A stretch of DNA of 64,000 nt from a virus. The notes under the pieces are model-generated. The model was not told the origin of the DNA. It was given only the letters and a program-made list of their open reading frames with translations, and searched no databases. The translations under genes and the position numbers were made by a program. This document shows positions 56,478-63,277 of this stretch, piece by piece (the first letter of the stretch is position 1; every line of letters starts with the position of its first letter). The stretch lies in the IMG/VR virus record IMGVR_UViG_3300049005_000030, positions 37,154-101,153 of that record. One strand, given 5' to 3'.

Positions 56478-56833
56478 CCCTCTTGTTGGCTGGTCGAGCA
56501 ACGCGGATCCACCACCCGATCATGGAACGGCTCGCCCTCGGACGGCAGCATGAAGTTCAGCGTGAGCCCCGCCGACTTGCCGGCTGGACACAGGAACACC
56601 GCGCTACGCCACAGCAGCGTCCCGCCGTGCCACAACGCGATGAACCGCAGTCCATCCGCTTCAGCCACCGGGAACGACACCGACGCGCCCGCCCGCGTCG
56701 CCAGCTGGTCGCCCACCTGGTTCTGTTCGGTGGGGAACGGGTCCGGCACGCCGTGCTCCCAGGAATGCAGCGTGGCCCACAGCTTCCGCTCGGCGGCCGG
56801 CGGCTGTTCGATGTCGTGCACGTTCTCGCCCAT
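56474..56833 (-). CDS. Hypothetical protein from a leaderless mRNA
   Basis: A 119-residue protein from ATG 56833, 7 bases after TACAGT. Mixed fold with a beta core (FIALWHGGTLLWRSAVFLC; SAGLTLNFMLPSEG). Function unknown. Confidence 0.62.
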   Translation of the reverse strand: MGENVHDIEQPPAAERKLWATLHSWEHGVPDPFPTEQNQVGDQLATRAGASVSFPVAEADGLRFIALWHGGTLLWRSAVFLCPAGKSAGLTLNFMLPSEGEPFHDRVVDPRCSTSQQEG

Positions 56834-56839
56834 GTCGCC

Positions 56840-56869
56840 ACTGTAGCCGCCGCCCGACCGGCTCACCAT
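56840..56869 (-). promoter_or_regulatory. Dyad-type promoter with weak -35, leaderless
   Basis: Minus strand ATGGTG (56864-56869), 18 bp spacer AGCCGGTCGGGCGGCGGC, TACAGT (56840-56845). The dyad is partial; the start codon distance is the usual 7. Confidence 0.6.
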
Positions 56870-56951
56870 CACGTCTCGGCGCGTTGACCTCCCTCGACCA
56901 GGCCGAGCCTGGATACTGGCCGCGACCCACCAGCCCAGCGGAGGACCACCC

Positions 56952-57413
56952 ATGTCGTACTACGACGCCAGCGGCAACCTGCTGAACAAGACGCAGATGC
57001 TCGCGCTGGCCACCACCCAGTCGGCCGAGACCGTCTACCTGTTCAACAGCGACGTCCACCAGAAGTTCACCCCGGACGGCGCGCCGTTCGAGTCCGGCAG
57101 CAAGCTGCTGTTCCACGCGGGCCAGACCGTGAAGCAGAGCGACATCGACGCCCTGTTCCTCACGGCCACCGTGACCACCATCGCGCCCGCCAGTGGCGTG
57201 GCGGCCGGCGGCACCGCCGTGGTCATCACCGGCACCAACCTGGCCGGCGTCGCCGGAGTCACCTTCGGCGGTGTCGCGGCCACCAACGTCAAGGTGGTCA
57301 GCAGCACCCGCGTCACCTGCACCACCCCGGCGCACGCCACCGGCGCTGTCGCCGTCGTCACCAAGGACGACAGCGGCGATGTCACCACCGCTGGTGGCTT
57401 CACCTACGTGTAG
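56952..57413 (+). CDS. IPT/TIG (Ig-like) domain protein, possible capsid decoration
   Basis: A 153-residue protein from ATG 56952 after GGAGGA. The first 70 residues are mixed, and residues 75-153 form an IPT/TIG Ig-like domain (TIAPASGVAAGGTAVVITGT, VTFGGVAATNVKVVSSTRVT). Such domains on short phage proteins are often exposed on capsids or tails and help cell-surface binding. It stands on the plus strand among minus-strand genes, perhaps a late gene. Confidence 0.72.
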   Translation: MSYYDASGNLLNKTQMLALATTQSAETVYLFNSDVHQKFTPDGAPFESGSKLLFHAGQTVKQSDIDALFLTATVTTIAPASGVAAGGTAVVITGTNLAGVAGVTFGGVAATNVKVVSSTRVTCTTPAHATGAVAVVTKDDSGDVTTAGGFTYV

Positions 57414-57435
57414 TCGACAGAGGTAGCCTGCGCCC

Positions 57436-57981
57436 ATGTCCAGCGACACGAGCAGGGAACGGGAGCTGGCGCTGTCCTCCGCGCTGGAATTCGCCCGCGA
57501 CCGGGCCGACATCGGGTACGCCGACCTGGTCGCGGGCGCGGACAAGATTTATCGCTGGCTGATCGGGCCAGTGTTCATTCGATCCAGGTTCAGCGTGGTT
57601 CGGGCGCAAGGCTCTGAACCCACCGGTCAGGAAGGTCCCGAAGTGCCCCAGATCAAGGACGACCAGGAATTCGACTGGATCATCGACGAGTTCGACACCA
57701 AGGGTGTCGAGGTCGGCGACCGTCCCGATGACACGACCGACGACCCCACGTTCACCGTGGATGTCGAGGGCGCGCTGCTGCTCACGGTCGACCCCGAGAA
57801 CCCGCGCAAGGTCACCATCGGCGGCGCCAATCAGACCGGCTCGTTCGTGGTCACCTGCGACCCGCACATCTTCGGGTTCGCGCCGCTGACGAAGGCCGTC
57901 GACGTGGTCGCTGGCGACGCGGCCACCGCGACCTCCACGGAGAGCGAAGTCCGCCCGCAGACCCCGGCCAGCCAGGGCTGA
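57436..57981 (+). CDS. Beta-rich protein of unknown function
   Basis: A 181-residue protein from ATG 57436, 7 bases after TAGCCT, suggesting a leaderless mRNA although no dyad is present. A helical start (LALSSALEFARDRADIGYAD) leads to a beta domain (PTFTVDVEGALLLTVDPENP; GSFVVTCDPHIFGF). It follows the Ig-like gene and could also be structural. Confidence 0.62.
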   Translation: MSSDTSRERELALSSALEFARDRADIGYADLVAGADKIYRWLIGPVFIRSRFSVVRAQGSEPTGQEGPEVPQIKDDQEFDWIIDEFDTKGVEVGDRPDDTTDDPTFTVDVEGALLLTVDPENPRKVTIGGANQTGSFVVTCDPHIFGFAPLTKAVDVVAGDAATATSTESEVRPQTPASQG

Positions 57982-57993
57982 GCACGACACACG

Positions 57994-58032
57994 ACGGCCC
58001 CCGATCCGCAGGCGCGCGGGATCGGGGGCCGT
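57994..58032. terminator. Bidirectional hairpin terminator
   Basis: ACGGCCCCCGATCC (57994-58007) pairs with GGATCGGGGGCCGT (58019-58032), 14 bp, between convergent genes. Confidence 0.8.
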
Positions 58033-58040
58033 TGGCGATC

Positions 58041-58781
58041 CTAGGCCCGGTGCGGCACCGGCGCGACCACGTCGCCCTGCTGGCCGAGCAGGTAGGCCAT
58101 GTCGCGCACGTGCATCCGGAACCGGCCCCGGTCGCCCCACCCCTTCCCCCACGAGTTGTCCAGGGTGATGACACCGTTGTCCAAAGTCGAGCCGGGCTCG
58201 AATTCGCGGCACAGGTACTCGTGGCCGCCCTGCACGCTGCCGGCGACGGGGACGAAACCACGCGAGTCAGGCTGGTCCATACCGGACAGCCACACCGTGC
58301 CGATGATCACCGGCGCGGTCTGCAACGCGGTCAACAGCCCGGTCACGCTGAACGCGTGCTGGTAGCCGTCGATCAGGCCGCGCGCCCGCAGCACCTTGGC
58401 GATAGCCAGGCCGGACGACCCGGTGTCCATGGGCGGGTAGCTGCCGGGCACGTCGTCGCGGTGGGTCGCGTCGCTGTACAGCTTGACCGCGTACGCCTCG
58501 TCCAGGCCAAGCCCGCGCACCGGCCGGGACAGCGCGAACGGCTCGCAGGCCAGCATCCCGGTACCCGCGTTGCCGGTGCAGCTGCCGAGCTGGCCCTGGT
58601 CCAAGATGTTGCTGTGACGCCGGTGGAACACGCCTTCGTAGGCGTGTTCGGGACCCCGGTCGGCGGTGGCATAGGCCCGCGAGCGCGGGTCGTGCTCGAT
58701 GAACCGGCCCAGCAGCCGCTCGGCGCGCGGCTGACCGTGGATGAACGCGATCAGCGGGGCGTGATCGTAGACAGTCGTCAT
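58041..58781 (-). CDS. Papain-like cysteine protease (C1-like)
   Basis: A 246-residue protein with the C1 catalytic set in order: the oxyanion Gln and Cys68 in DQGQLGSCTGNAG, His187 in QGGHEYLC, and Asn209 in TLDNSWGKGWGDRGRFRM, which also has the WG..WG..G signature after the Asn. No signal peptide is seen, so it would act in the cell or in the virion, for example on a structural protein or a host target. It stands alone between terminators. Confidence 0.85.
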   Translation of the reverse strand: MTTVYDHAPLIAFIHGQPRAERLLGRFIEHDPRSRAYATADRGPEHAYEGVFHRRHSNILDQGQLGSCTGNAGTGMLACEPFALSRPVRGLGLDEAYAVKLYSDATHRDDVPGSYPPMDTGSSGLAIAKVLRARGLIDGYQHAFSVTGLLTALQTAPVIIGTVWLSGMDQPDSRGFVPVAGSVQGGHEYLCREFEPGSTLDNGVITLDNSWGKGWGDRGRFRMHVRDMAYLLGQQGDVVAPVPHRA

Positions 58782-58828
58782 GCGGGGTAGCCTGCGGGGC
58801 ACGTGGCCGCATGGGGATGCCGACACGC

Positions 58829-58860
58829 CGATGCCCCGCCTGTGGCCTGGCGGGGCATCG
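58829..58860 (-). terminator. Hairpin terminator
   Basis: CGATGCCCCGCC (58829-58840) pairs with GGCGGGGCATCG (58849-58860) just after the stop at 58881 on the minus strand. Confidence 0.75.
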
Positions 58861-58880
58861 GGCATTTCGGGACCAGTCGG

Positions 58881-59315
58881 TCAGACGATCTTGACCCGCT
58901 GGACTGGGTAGTTCAGGCCGAACACGCCGGGGGCAGTCCTGAAGCCCCGGCCGGCGATCCGGAAGGCGTCGCCGCCGACGTTGATGCGGGCCAGCGCGTG
59001 CGAGATATGCACGGTGTAGTTGATCGGGGCGCTGGTGGCCACGGTCTCCCGGGTGCCCAGGTCGTAGACCTCGACCGCATAGCGGTCGCCGTCGGGGTTC
59101 TCGGGTGCGTCGACCAGGCGGGCGCCGTACAGCGTCGGCAGGGCGCGCGAGTCCTCGTCCAGCTCGGCCAGCAGCCCGACCACCACGTGCAGGTCACGGT
59201 AAACCTTGTTCAGGGTGACGCCGGGGCTGACGTCGGCCTGCTTGCTGCGCTGGTCCATGTAGTCCGCGATCGTGCGCACGGCCTCGGTGATGCTGCTGGC
59301 GGTCGGGGTGGCCAT
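58881..59315 (-). CDS. Hypothetical protein
   Basis: A 144-residue protein from ATG 59315 after GAGGAG. A helical N-terminus (ITEAVRTIADYMDQRSKQAD; VVVGLLAELDEDSRALPTLY) is followed by strands (YAVEVYDLGTRETVATSAPI). It is a single-gene operon. No family recognised. Confidence 0.63.
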   Translation of the reverse strand: MATPTASSITEAVRTIADYMDQRSKQADVSPGVTLNKVYRDLHVVVGLLAELDEDSRALPTLYGARLVDAPENPDGDRYAVEVYDLGTRETVATSAPINYTVHISHALARINVGGDAFRIAGRGFRTAPGVFGLNYPVQRVKIV

Positions 59316-59351
59316 GGTCTTCTCCTCAGGGCGCGTGAGCGGAACAGGGAT

Positions 59352-59381
59352 AGACTAGCCGCTCACGCGTCGACTCGTCAA
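59352..59381 (-). promoter_or_regulatory. Dyad-type promoter
   Basis: Minus strand TTGACG (59376-59381), 18 bp spacer AGTCGACGCGTGAGCGGC, TAGTCT (59352-59357). The TGA stop of the mannanase gene lies in the -35. Confidence 0.78.
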
Positions 59382-60514
59382 CCCCCGCAGCCTGGCGTGG
59401 CCACCGGCGGGATATCGGCCAGCTGCACCGACCACGGGTCCGCGAACAGCTGGGCCGAGTTCTGGTTCTCCACCGGGCTCAGCATCGCGCCGTTCGTCTC
59501 GTGCCAGCCCTGCCACCCCACCACCTTCGGGAAGGCCGAGCGGATCCGATTGATGATCGTCGTGGAGTCCCAGGTGCCGCCGTTGGGCGTGGTGTCGTCC
59601 GGCCCGACCTCGCCGAACAGGATGGGCTTGCCCGTGGCCACCAGGTCCGCATAGGTGTTGGAGTACTTGTTGGGCATCGTCAGCGTGTTCGAGTACAGGT
59701 CCGCGCCCACCAGGTCCACCCAGGACGGCCGGCCGAACGAGCACGCCGAGTCCCAGTCCAGCGCGTTGCAGCTGTGCATCCACAGGATCTTCACGGTGCT
59801 CACCTGCGCGGTCACGTAGTCGCGCAAGTCCGTGGTCAGCTGCACCAGCTGGGCGGACCGGGTGGCGTTCGACACGGTCCGGTCCATACCCCACCAGAAG
59901 TAGCTGCCGTTGCTCTCGTGGAACGGCCGGAACGCGATCGTGGCCCCAACCGGCAGCCTGTTCAGGAACGCCACCAGCCTGTCCACCTCCGCCCACCAGG
60001 CGGTGCGCGCCGAGCTGGCCGGGGCCGAGGCGTACAGCGCGGGCAGGCTCGGCTTGGCCGCGTCCGCGTTGGACACCCAGGCCGAGGAGATGGTGCGCGA
60101 GCCGGCGCGCGCCGTCGGGTTCGCCGGGTGGATGTCCATCAGCACCAGGCCGCCCGCGTTGAGCTGCTGCGCCATGCGGTCGGCGAGACCGGCCTGGAAC
60201 GCGTAGCTGTCGTCCGCGCCGGTCAGCGCGACGGTGCCGAGGATGGCCTGGCCGCGCGCATAGTCGGTGGTGCCGTCGGCGGCCGACTCCCACTCGGGGA
60301 GATGCTGACCGGTCAGCACGCGCTTGTCGGACCGGGAGGTCAGGCTGTTCAGGTAGGCCAGCCACTGCGCCGGGGAGCGGTAGGCGGCCGTGGCCGCCGT
60401 GGCGGCCGGCGCGGTGGAGCGCGGCACTGCCGCCAACACCGCCGGAGACAGCGCGAGCAGGGTGGCCAGGGCGGCCACCACACTGCGAGTGCGAAGAATT
60501 CTCATACCGTCCAT
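59378..60514 (-). CDS. Secreted GH26 beta-mannanase-like glycoside hydrolase
   Basis: A 378-residue protein from ATG 60514 (or 60505). A clear signal peptide comes first (MRILRTRSVVAALATLLALSP ... AAVPRS). The barrel shows GH26 features: QWLAYLNSLTSRSDKRVLTG and Q, FRPFHESNGSYFWWG with the acid/base Glu, and KPILFGEVGPDD with the nucleophile Glu. GH26 enzymes mainly hydrolyse beta-1,4-mannan. There is no phage-like attachment domain. A terminator directly upstream and a promoter at the stop isolate it, the layout of a moron gene. Confidence 0.88.
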   Translation of the reverse strand: MDGMRILRTRSVVAALATLLALSPAVLAAVPRSTAPAATAATAAYRSPAQWLAYLNSLTSRSDKRVLTGQHLPEWESAADGTTDYARGQAILGTVALTGADDSYAFQAGLADRMAQQLNAGGLVLMDIHPANPTARAGSRTISSAWVSNADAAKPSLPALYASAPASSARTAWWAEVDRLVAFLNRLPVGATIAFRPFHESNGSYFWWGMDRTVSNATRSAQLVQLTTDLRDYVTAQVSTVKILWMHSCNALDWDSACSFGRPSWVDLVGADLYSNTLTMPNKYSNTYADLVATGKPILFGEVGPDDTTPNGGTWDSTTIINRIRSAFPKVVGWQGWHETNGAMLSPVENQNSAQLFADPWSVQLADIPPVATPGCGG

Positions 60515-60526
60515 GGTGGACAGCGC

Positions 60527-60556
60527 ACGGCCCCCGGCTCGGGAACCGGGGGCCGT
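60527..60556 (-). terminator. Hairpin terminator upstream of the mannanase gene
   Basis: ACGGCCCCCGG (60527-60537) pairs with CCGGGGGCCGT (60546-60556), after the stop at 60571 on the minus strand and only 12 bp before the mannanase start. Confidence 0.75.
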
Positions 60557-60570
60557 GTCGCGGACGAGAA

Positions 60571-60867
60571 CTACTCCTCGTCGGGCTCGAACTGGCCGAA
60601 CAACTCGTCGGCCTGCGCGCTGTCCAGCTCGATCTCGTGTCGCGTGCCATCGGCCACCAGGTTGACGGTCCACCCGTCGTGGTGGCTGCCGTCGGGCCGG
60701 GTGCGACCCAGGCTGATGCCGTCGACGACGCCGGTGTGCTCCGCGCCGTCGCGGCCGGTGATGGTCACCTCGTGGCCCAGCATCGGCGCGCCCATGCGGC
60801 CGAGGCCGGCGGCCAGCGACTGCACGGCCTGGCTGATCACGTCATCCATCTCCGGGTTGGCGTTCAC
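60571..60867 (-). CDS. Hypothetical protein
   Basis: A 98-residue protein from GTG 60867 overlapping the previous stop. After a short helix (MDDVISQAVQSLAAGLGRMG) comes a small beta domain (EVTITGRDGAEHTGVVDGIS) and an acidic tail (FEPDEE). Function unknown. Confidence 0.6.
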   Translation of the reverse strand: MNANPEMDDVISQAVQSLAAGLGRMGAPMLGHEVTITGRDGAEHTGVVDGISLGRTRPDGSHHDGWTVNLVADGTRHEIELDSAQADELFGQFEPDEE

Positions 60868-61205
60868 GCCATCCCCCGCGACAGCTCGTAGAGGACTTCC
60901 CAGTCGATGTCACAGGTGCAGCCCACGGTGTAGCCGGTGCACCCGTACTGGCCGCCGTGGCAGCCGGGGCAGGTGCACGGCTCATCCGGGCCGTGTGGGC
61001 AGGCGTCGGTCATTCTTCGGTGGTGCTCGACCACCTCGTCCGACATCGGCGGGAAGCAGGTGCATCCGGCGTGTTCGGCGCTGAACGCGACCGCGCCGGT
61101 CTGGTCGGTCAGCTTGTGCGCGCCGCAATTGCACACCACGAACCGGTCGGTGAAGCCGTGGCCGGGCTGGAAGATCACCCGGTAGGGCCGGGTGGGCGCG
61201 GTCAC
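60864..61205 (-). CDS. Cys/His-rich protein, likely multi-zinc
   Basis: A 113-residue protein with eleven Cys in groups: CNCGAH, GCTCFPP, ACPHG, PCTCPGCHGG, YGCTGY and GCTCDID. It probably folds around two or more zinc ions. It overlaps both neighbours. Function unknown; the density of ligands is striking for its size. Confidence 0.62.
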   Translation of the reverse strand: MTAPTRPYRVIFQPGHGFTDRFVVCNCGAHKLTDQTGAVAFSAEHAGCTCFPPMSDEVVEHHRRMTDACPHGPDEPCTCPGCHGGQYGCTGYTVGCTCDIDWEVLYELSRGMA

Positions 61206-61528
61206 TCGCGGCCGCCGAACAAGATGGAGATGCCGCCCTTGTAGAGGTCGTCGACGGTGAAGCCGTCGGGGAACCGGATCTCGCCGGTGTACTTGGTGTG
61301 CTGGCTCAGGTAGCGGTCTTCGTCGTCGTTGCCGAACTCGACCAGCACGTCCACCTGGTCTTCGGTCAGCTCGCGGTCGGTGTCGAGGGTGTACTGATCG
61401 TCGGTGTCTTCGATGTACGCGGCGAGGTCGTCCAGGGCGGCCCCGTTGCCGTTGAGCAGGATCCAGGAGTGGGCGGTCTCGCCCTCGTTCTCGTTGACCT
61501 CGGTGAAGCGGACGAACTTCCTGGTCAT
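61202..61528 (-). CDS. Small acidic protein
   Basis: A 108-residue acidic protein from ATG 61528 after AAAGG. Beta-alpha pattern (KFVRFTEVNENEGETAHSWI; DDLAAYIEDTDDQYTLDTDR). It is the first gene after the promoter at 61566. Function unknown. Confidence 0.62.
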   Translation of the reverse strand: MTRKFVRFTEVNENEGETAHSWILLNGNGAALDDLAAYIEDTDDQYTLDTDRELTEDQVDVLVEFGNDDEDRYLSQHTKYTGEIRFPDGFTVDDLYKGGISILFGGRE

Positions 61529-61565
61529 GGGGATGCCTTTCGCTGGTCGGTCACCGGACCACTCC

Positions 61566-61595
61566 AGTATAGCCGGTGACAGGGCGGCTAGTCTA
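61566..61595 (-). promoter_or_regulatory. Dyad-type promoter
   Basis: Minus strand TAGACT (61590-61595), 18 bp spacer AGCCGCCCTGTCACCGGC, TATACT (61566-61571), a strong -10. Confidence 0.78.
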
Positions 61596-61668
61596 TTGCC
61601 TCTTTCGGGTGACACCCATCACAACCCCGTATCCGCGCGTGACCCATCGCGACACGCCGGACATAGAA

Positions 61669-61696
61669 CAGCCCCGGAGACGCATCCCCGGGGCTG
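61669..61696 (-). terminator. Hairpin terminator
   Basis: CAGCCCCGG (61669-61677) pairs with CCGGGGCTG (61688-61696) downstream of the stop at 61715; TTCTATG follows on the minus strand. Confidence 0.7.
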
Positions 61697-61714
61697 CCAC
61701 CTACAACAACCCAA

Positions 61715-62083
61715 TCAGTCCAAGGGCAGCTCGAACGTCGCCGACACCTCGCCCGTGCGGTGCTCCACCCAGTCACGGAACCGCACCACCGGCTCGAACT
61801 CCGACCGCGCCAACCTCGCCACCCCGTCGGTGTCCAGGGCATTGATCGCGTGGTGTGTCTGGGTACCGGGGTCGTAGCGACCCACCAGATAGGCCACCAG
61901 CGGCACATGCGGCTCGACCTGCGTCACCGGCTCCCCGATGTCGTACAGCGCCCACACGGCGTAGTCGCCGTCCGGGTCGTCCCATGCGCTGTAGGCCGCG
62001 CCCACCACCTGGCCGTGCTTGGACGGCGCGGCCTGCACCAGCATTGCCAGCGTGGCCACCACCGCCTTGGTGATCTCGATCAT
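61715..62083 (-). CDS. Hypothetical protein
   Basis: A 122-residue protein from ATG 62083 after GGGAGG. A helix (IEITKAVVATLAMLVQAAPS) is followed by strands (YAVWALYDIGEPVTQVEPHV). It is the last gene of the operon of paralogues at 62080-63834. Function unknown. Confidence 0.62.
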   Translation of the reverse strand: MIEITKAVVATLAMLVQAAPSKHGQVVGAAYSAWDDPDGDYAVWALYDIGEPVTQVEPHVPLVAYLVGRYDPGTQTHHAINALDTDGVARLARSEFEPVVRFRDWVEHRTGEVSATFELPLD

Positions 62084-62604
62084 GAATTGCCCTCCCGATT
62101 CGTGAACGCCTTGCCCATCTCCGCGCGCCACACCTGGTCAGCCACACCGGCCACGATCAGCGCCGCAGACTTCACCCGATACGCCATGCCCTCCGGCATC
62201 TCCGCGAACACCGGCCGCACATAGCCGTAGGGGTCCTGCTCGGCCGGCACATCCGCGACGGCATAGGCCATATCCATCGCGTACATGGCCGGAGTCGTCG
62301 CCCGAGGCATGTTGTTGACGACGAACCGGTTCACCCACGCGGGCCCGCTGTCGCTGAACGTCACCGCGCCGGCCGCCGAGCACACCCTGCCATCGCGGTC
62401 CACCTTCATGCCGGACACCGTGGTCGAGCAGTAGAGCATCTCGCCCCGCGAACCGCCCTCGTCCACCCGCTCGTACCGCACCTCGATCCGGTCCGGCCGC
62501 ACCCAGCGGCCCGGCTGCGCCGGAATCGGGATGTTCCCCACATCCGCCACGAACGCGGTCACCACCACCGTCGTGCGCGTGTGCATGCCCATTGGGCCCT
62601 TCAC
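62080..62604 (-). CDS. Member of a tandem paralogous family (copy 4)
   Basis: A 174-residue protein from GTG 62604. It shares with the three upstream genes a strand block (VRPDRIEVRYERVDEGG), a MKVDRDGRV turn and a closing motif SGPAWVNRFVVNNMPRA, the (A/P)xW(V/I)xxFVxxNxP pattern. After that it has its own helical C-terminus (TPAMYAMDMAYAVADVPAEQ). Function unknown. Confidence 0.65.
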   Translation of the reverse strand: MKGPMGMHTRTTVVVTAFVADVGNIPIPAQPGRWVRPDRIEVRYERVDEGGSRGEMLYCSTTVSGMKVDRDGRVCSAAGAVTFSDSGPAWVNRFVVNNMPRATTPAMYAMDMAYAVADVPAEQDPYGYVRPVFAEMPEGMAYRVKSAALIVAGVADQVWRAEMGKAFTNREGNS

Positions 62605-62945
62605 CGCGCCACCTCCGGCGCCGGCCGGCGGTCCGGGTGATTCGCGGTGGCGAACTCCCGCGCCCACTGTGGCGCCTCGTCTAGGGACTGCCGCAGCCCC
62701 TGACCGTAATGCGCAGCATCGAACTGCGAACCCAGCTCGCGTTCCGTTTTCTTCAGCACGCGCGGGCCCCTGATGTTGATGCCGCAGAGGTGCCAGCCGC
62801 TGGGATCGATCGCGTAGAAAGCCGTGATGGAACGCGGTGAGAACTTCCCAGGTCGATTACCCACCGTTCCTAGCATGTCGTCCTCGGGTTCTGCGACGAG
62901 ACTGGCCTGCGCCTCGCTACTGCGCCGCGCCTTGTCGATCTTCAT
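62601..62945 (-). CDS. Member of a tandem paralogous family (copy 3)
   Basis: A 114-residue protein from ATG 62945 after GGGAGG. Family features: FSPRSITAFYAIDPSGWHLC, INIRGPRVLKKTERELG and EAPQWAREFATANHPD. The last matches FVADNNPS in copy 1 and FVKAHKPG in copy 2. Overlaps both neighbours by four bases. Function unknown. Confidence 0.65.
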   Translation of the reverse strand: MKIDKARRSSEAQASLVAEPEDDMLGTVGNRPGKFSPRSITAFYAIDPSGWHLCGINIRGPRVLKKTERELGSQFDAAHYGQGLRQSLDEAPQWAREFATANHPDRRPAPEVAR

Positions 62946-63277
62946 TTTGTCCCTCCCGGCTTGTGAGCCTTCACGAAGTTCTGGACCCACATCGGAGCGC
63001 GGGTCAGGTAGTACTCGGGATGCGACTGCGGCCGCTCGCTCCACCGCGCCTCGACTTCCGGGCCCGGCTGGCCGCCCCGACCCCAGCTCTGCGAGTTGGG
63101 GCCGTGCACGCGGACGTACTCCAGCACGTAACCGTCCGCCTCTTGCCGGTAGACCGCGTGGACGCGTACGGGCTGGAACCACGCCCGGCTACTCACGTTG
63201 CCGCGCAGCGCCGCGCGGTCCTTGTGGTCGACGACCACGTCCGCGCGGGCCTCGACACGGCCACGGGTGAGCCTCAC
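62942..63277 (-). CDS. Member of a tandem paralogous family (copy 2)
   Basis: A 111-residue protein from GTG 63277. Family features: VRVHAVYRQEADGYVLEYVR and RAPMWVQNFVKAHKPGG; the middle is richer in Gly and Arg. It overlaps both neighbours. Function unknown. Confidence 0.65.
   Translation of the reverse strand: MRLTRGRVEARADVVVDHKDRAALRGNVSSRAWFQPVRVHAVYRQEADGYVLEYVRVHGPNSQSWGRGGQPGPEVEARWSERPQSHPEYYLTRAPMWVQNFVKAHKPGGTK

Noticed and set aside
57994-58860. GC-rich hairpins as insertion sequence ends
   Set aside because: Each lies just after a stop codon in terminator position, they differ in sequence, and no transposase was seen.
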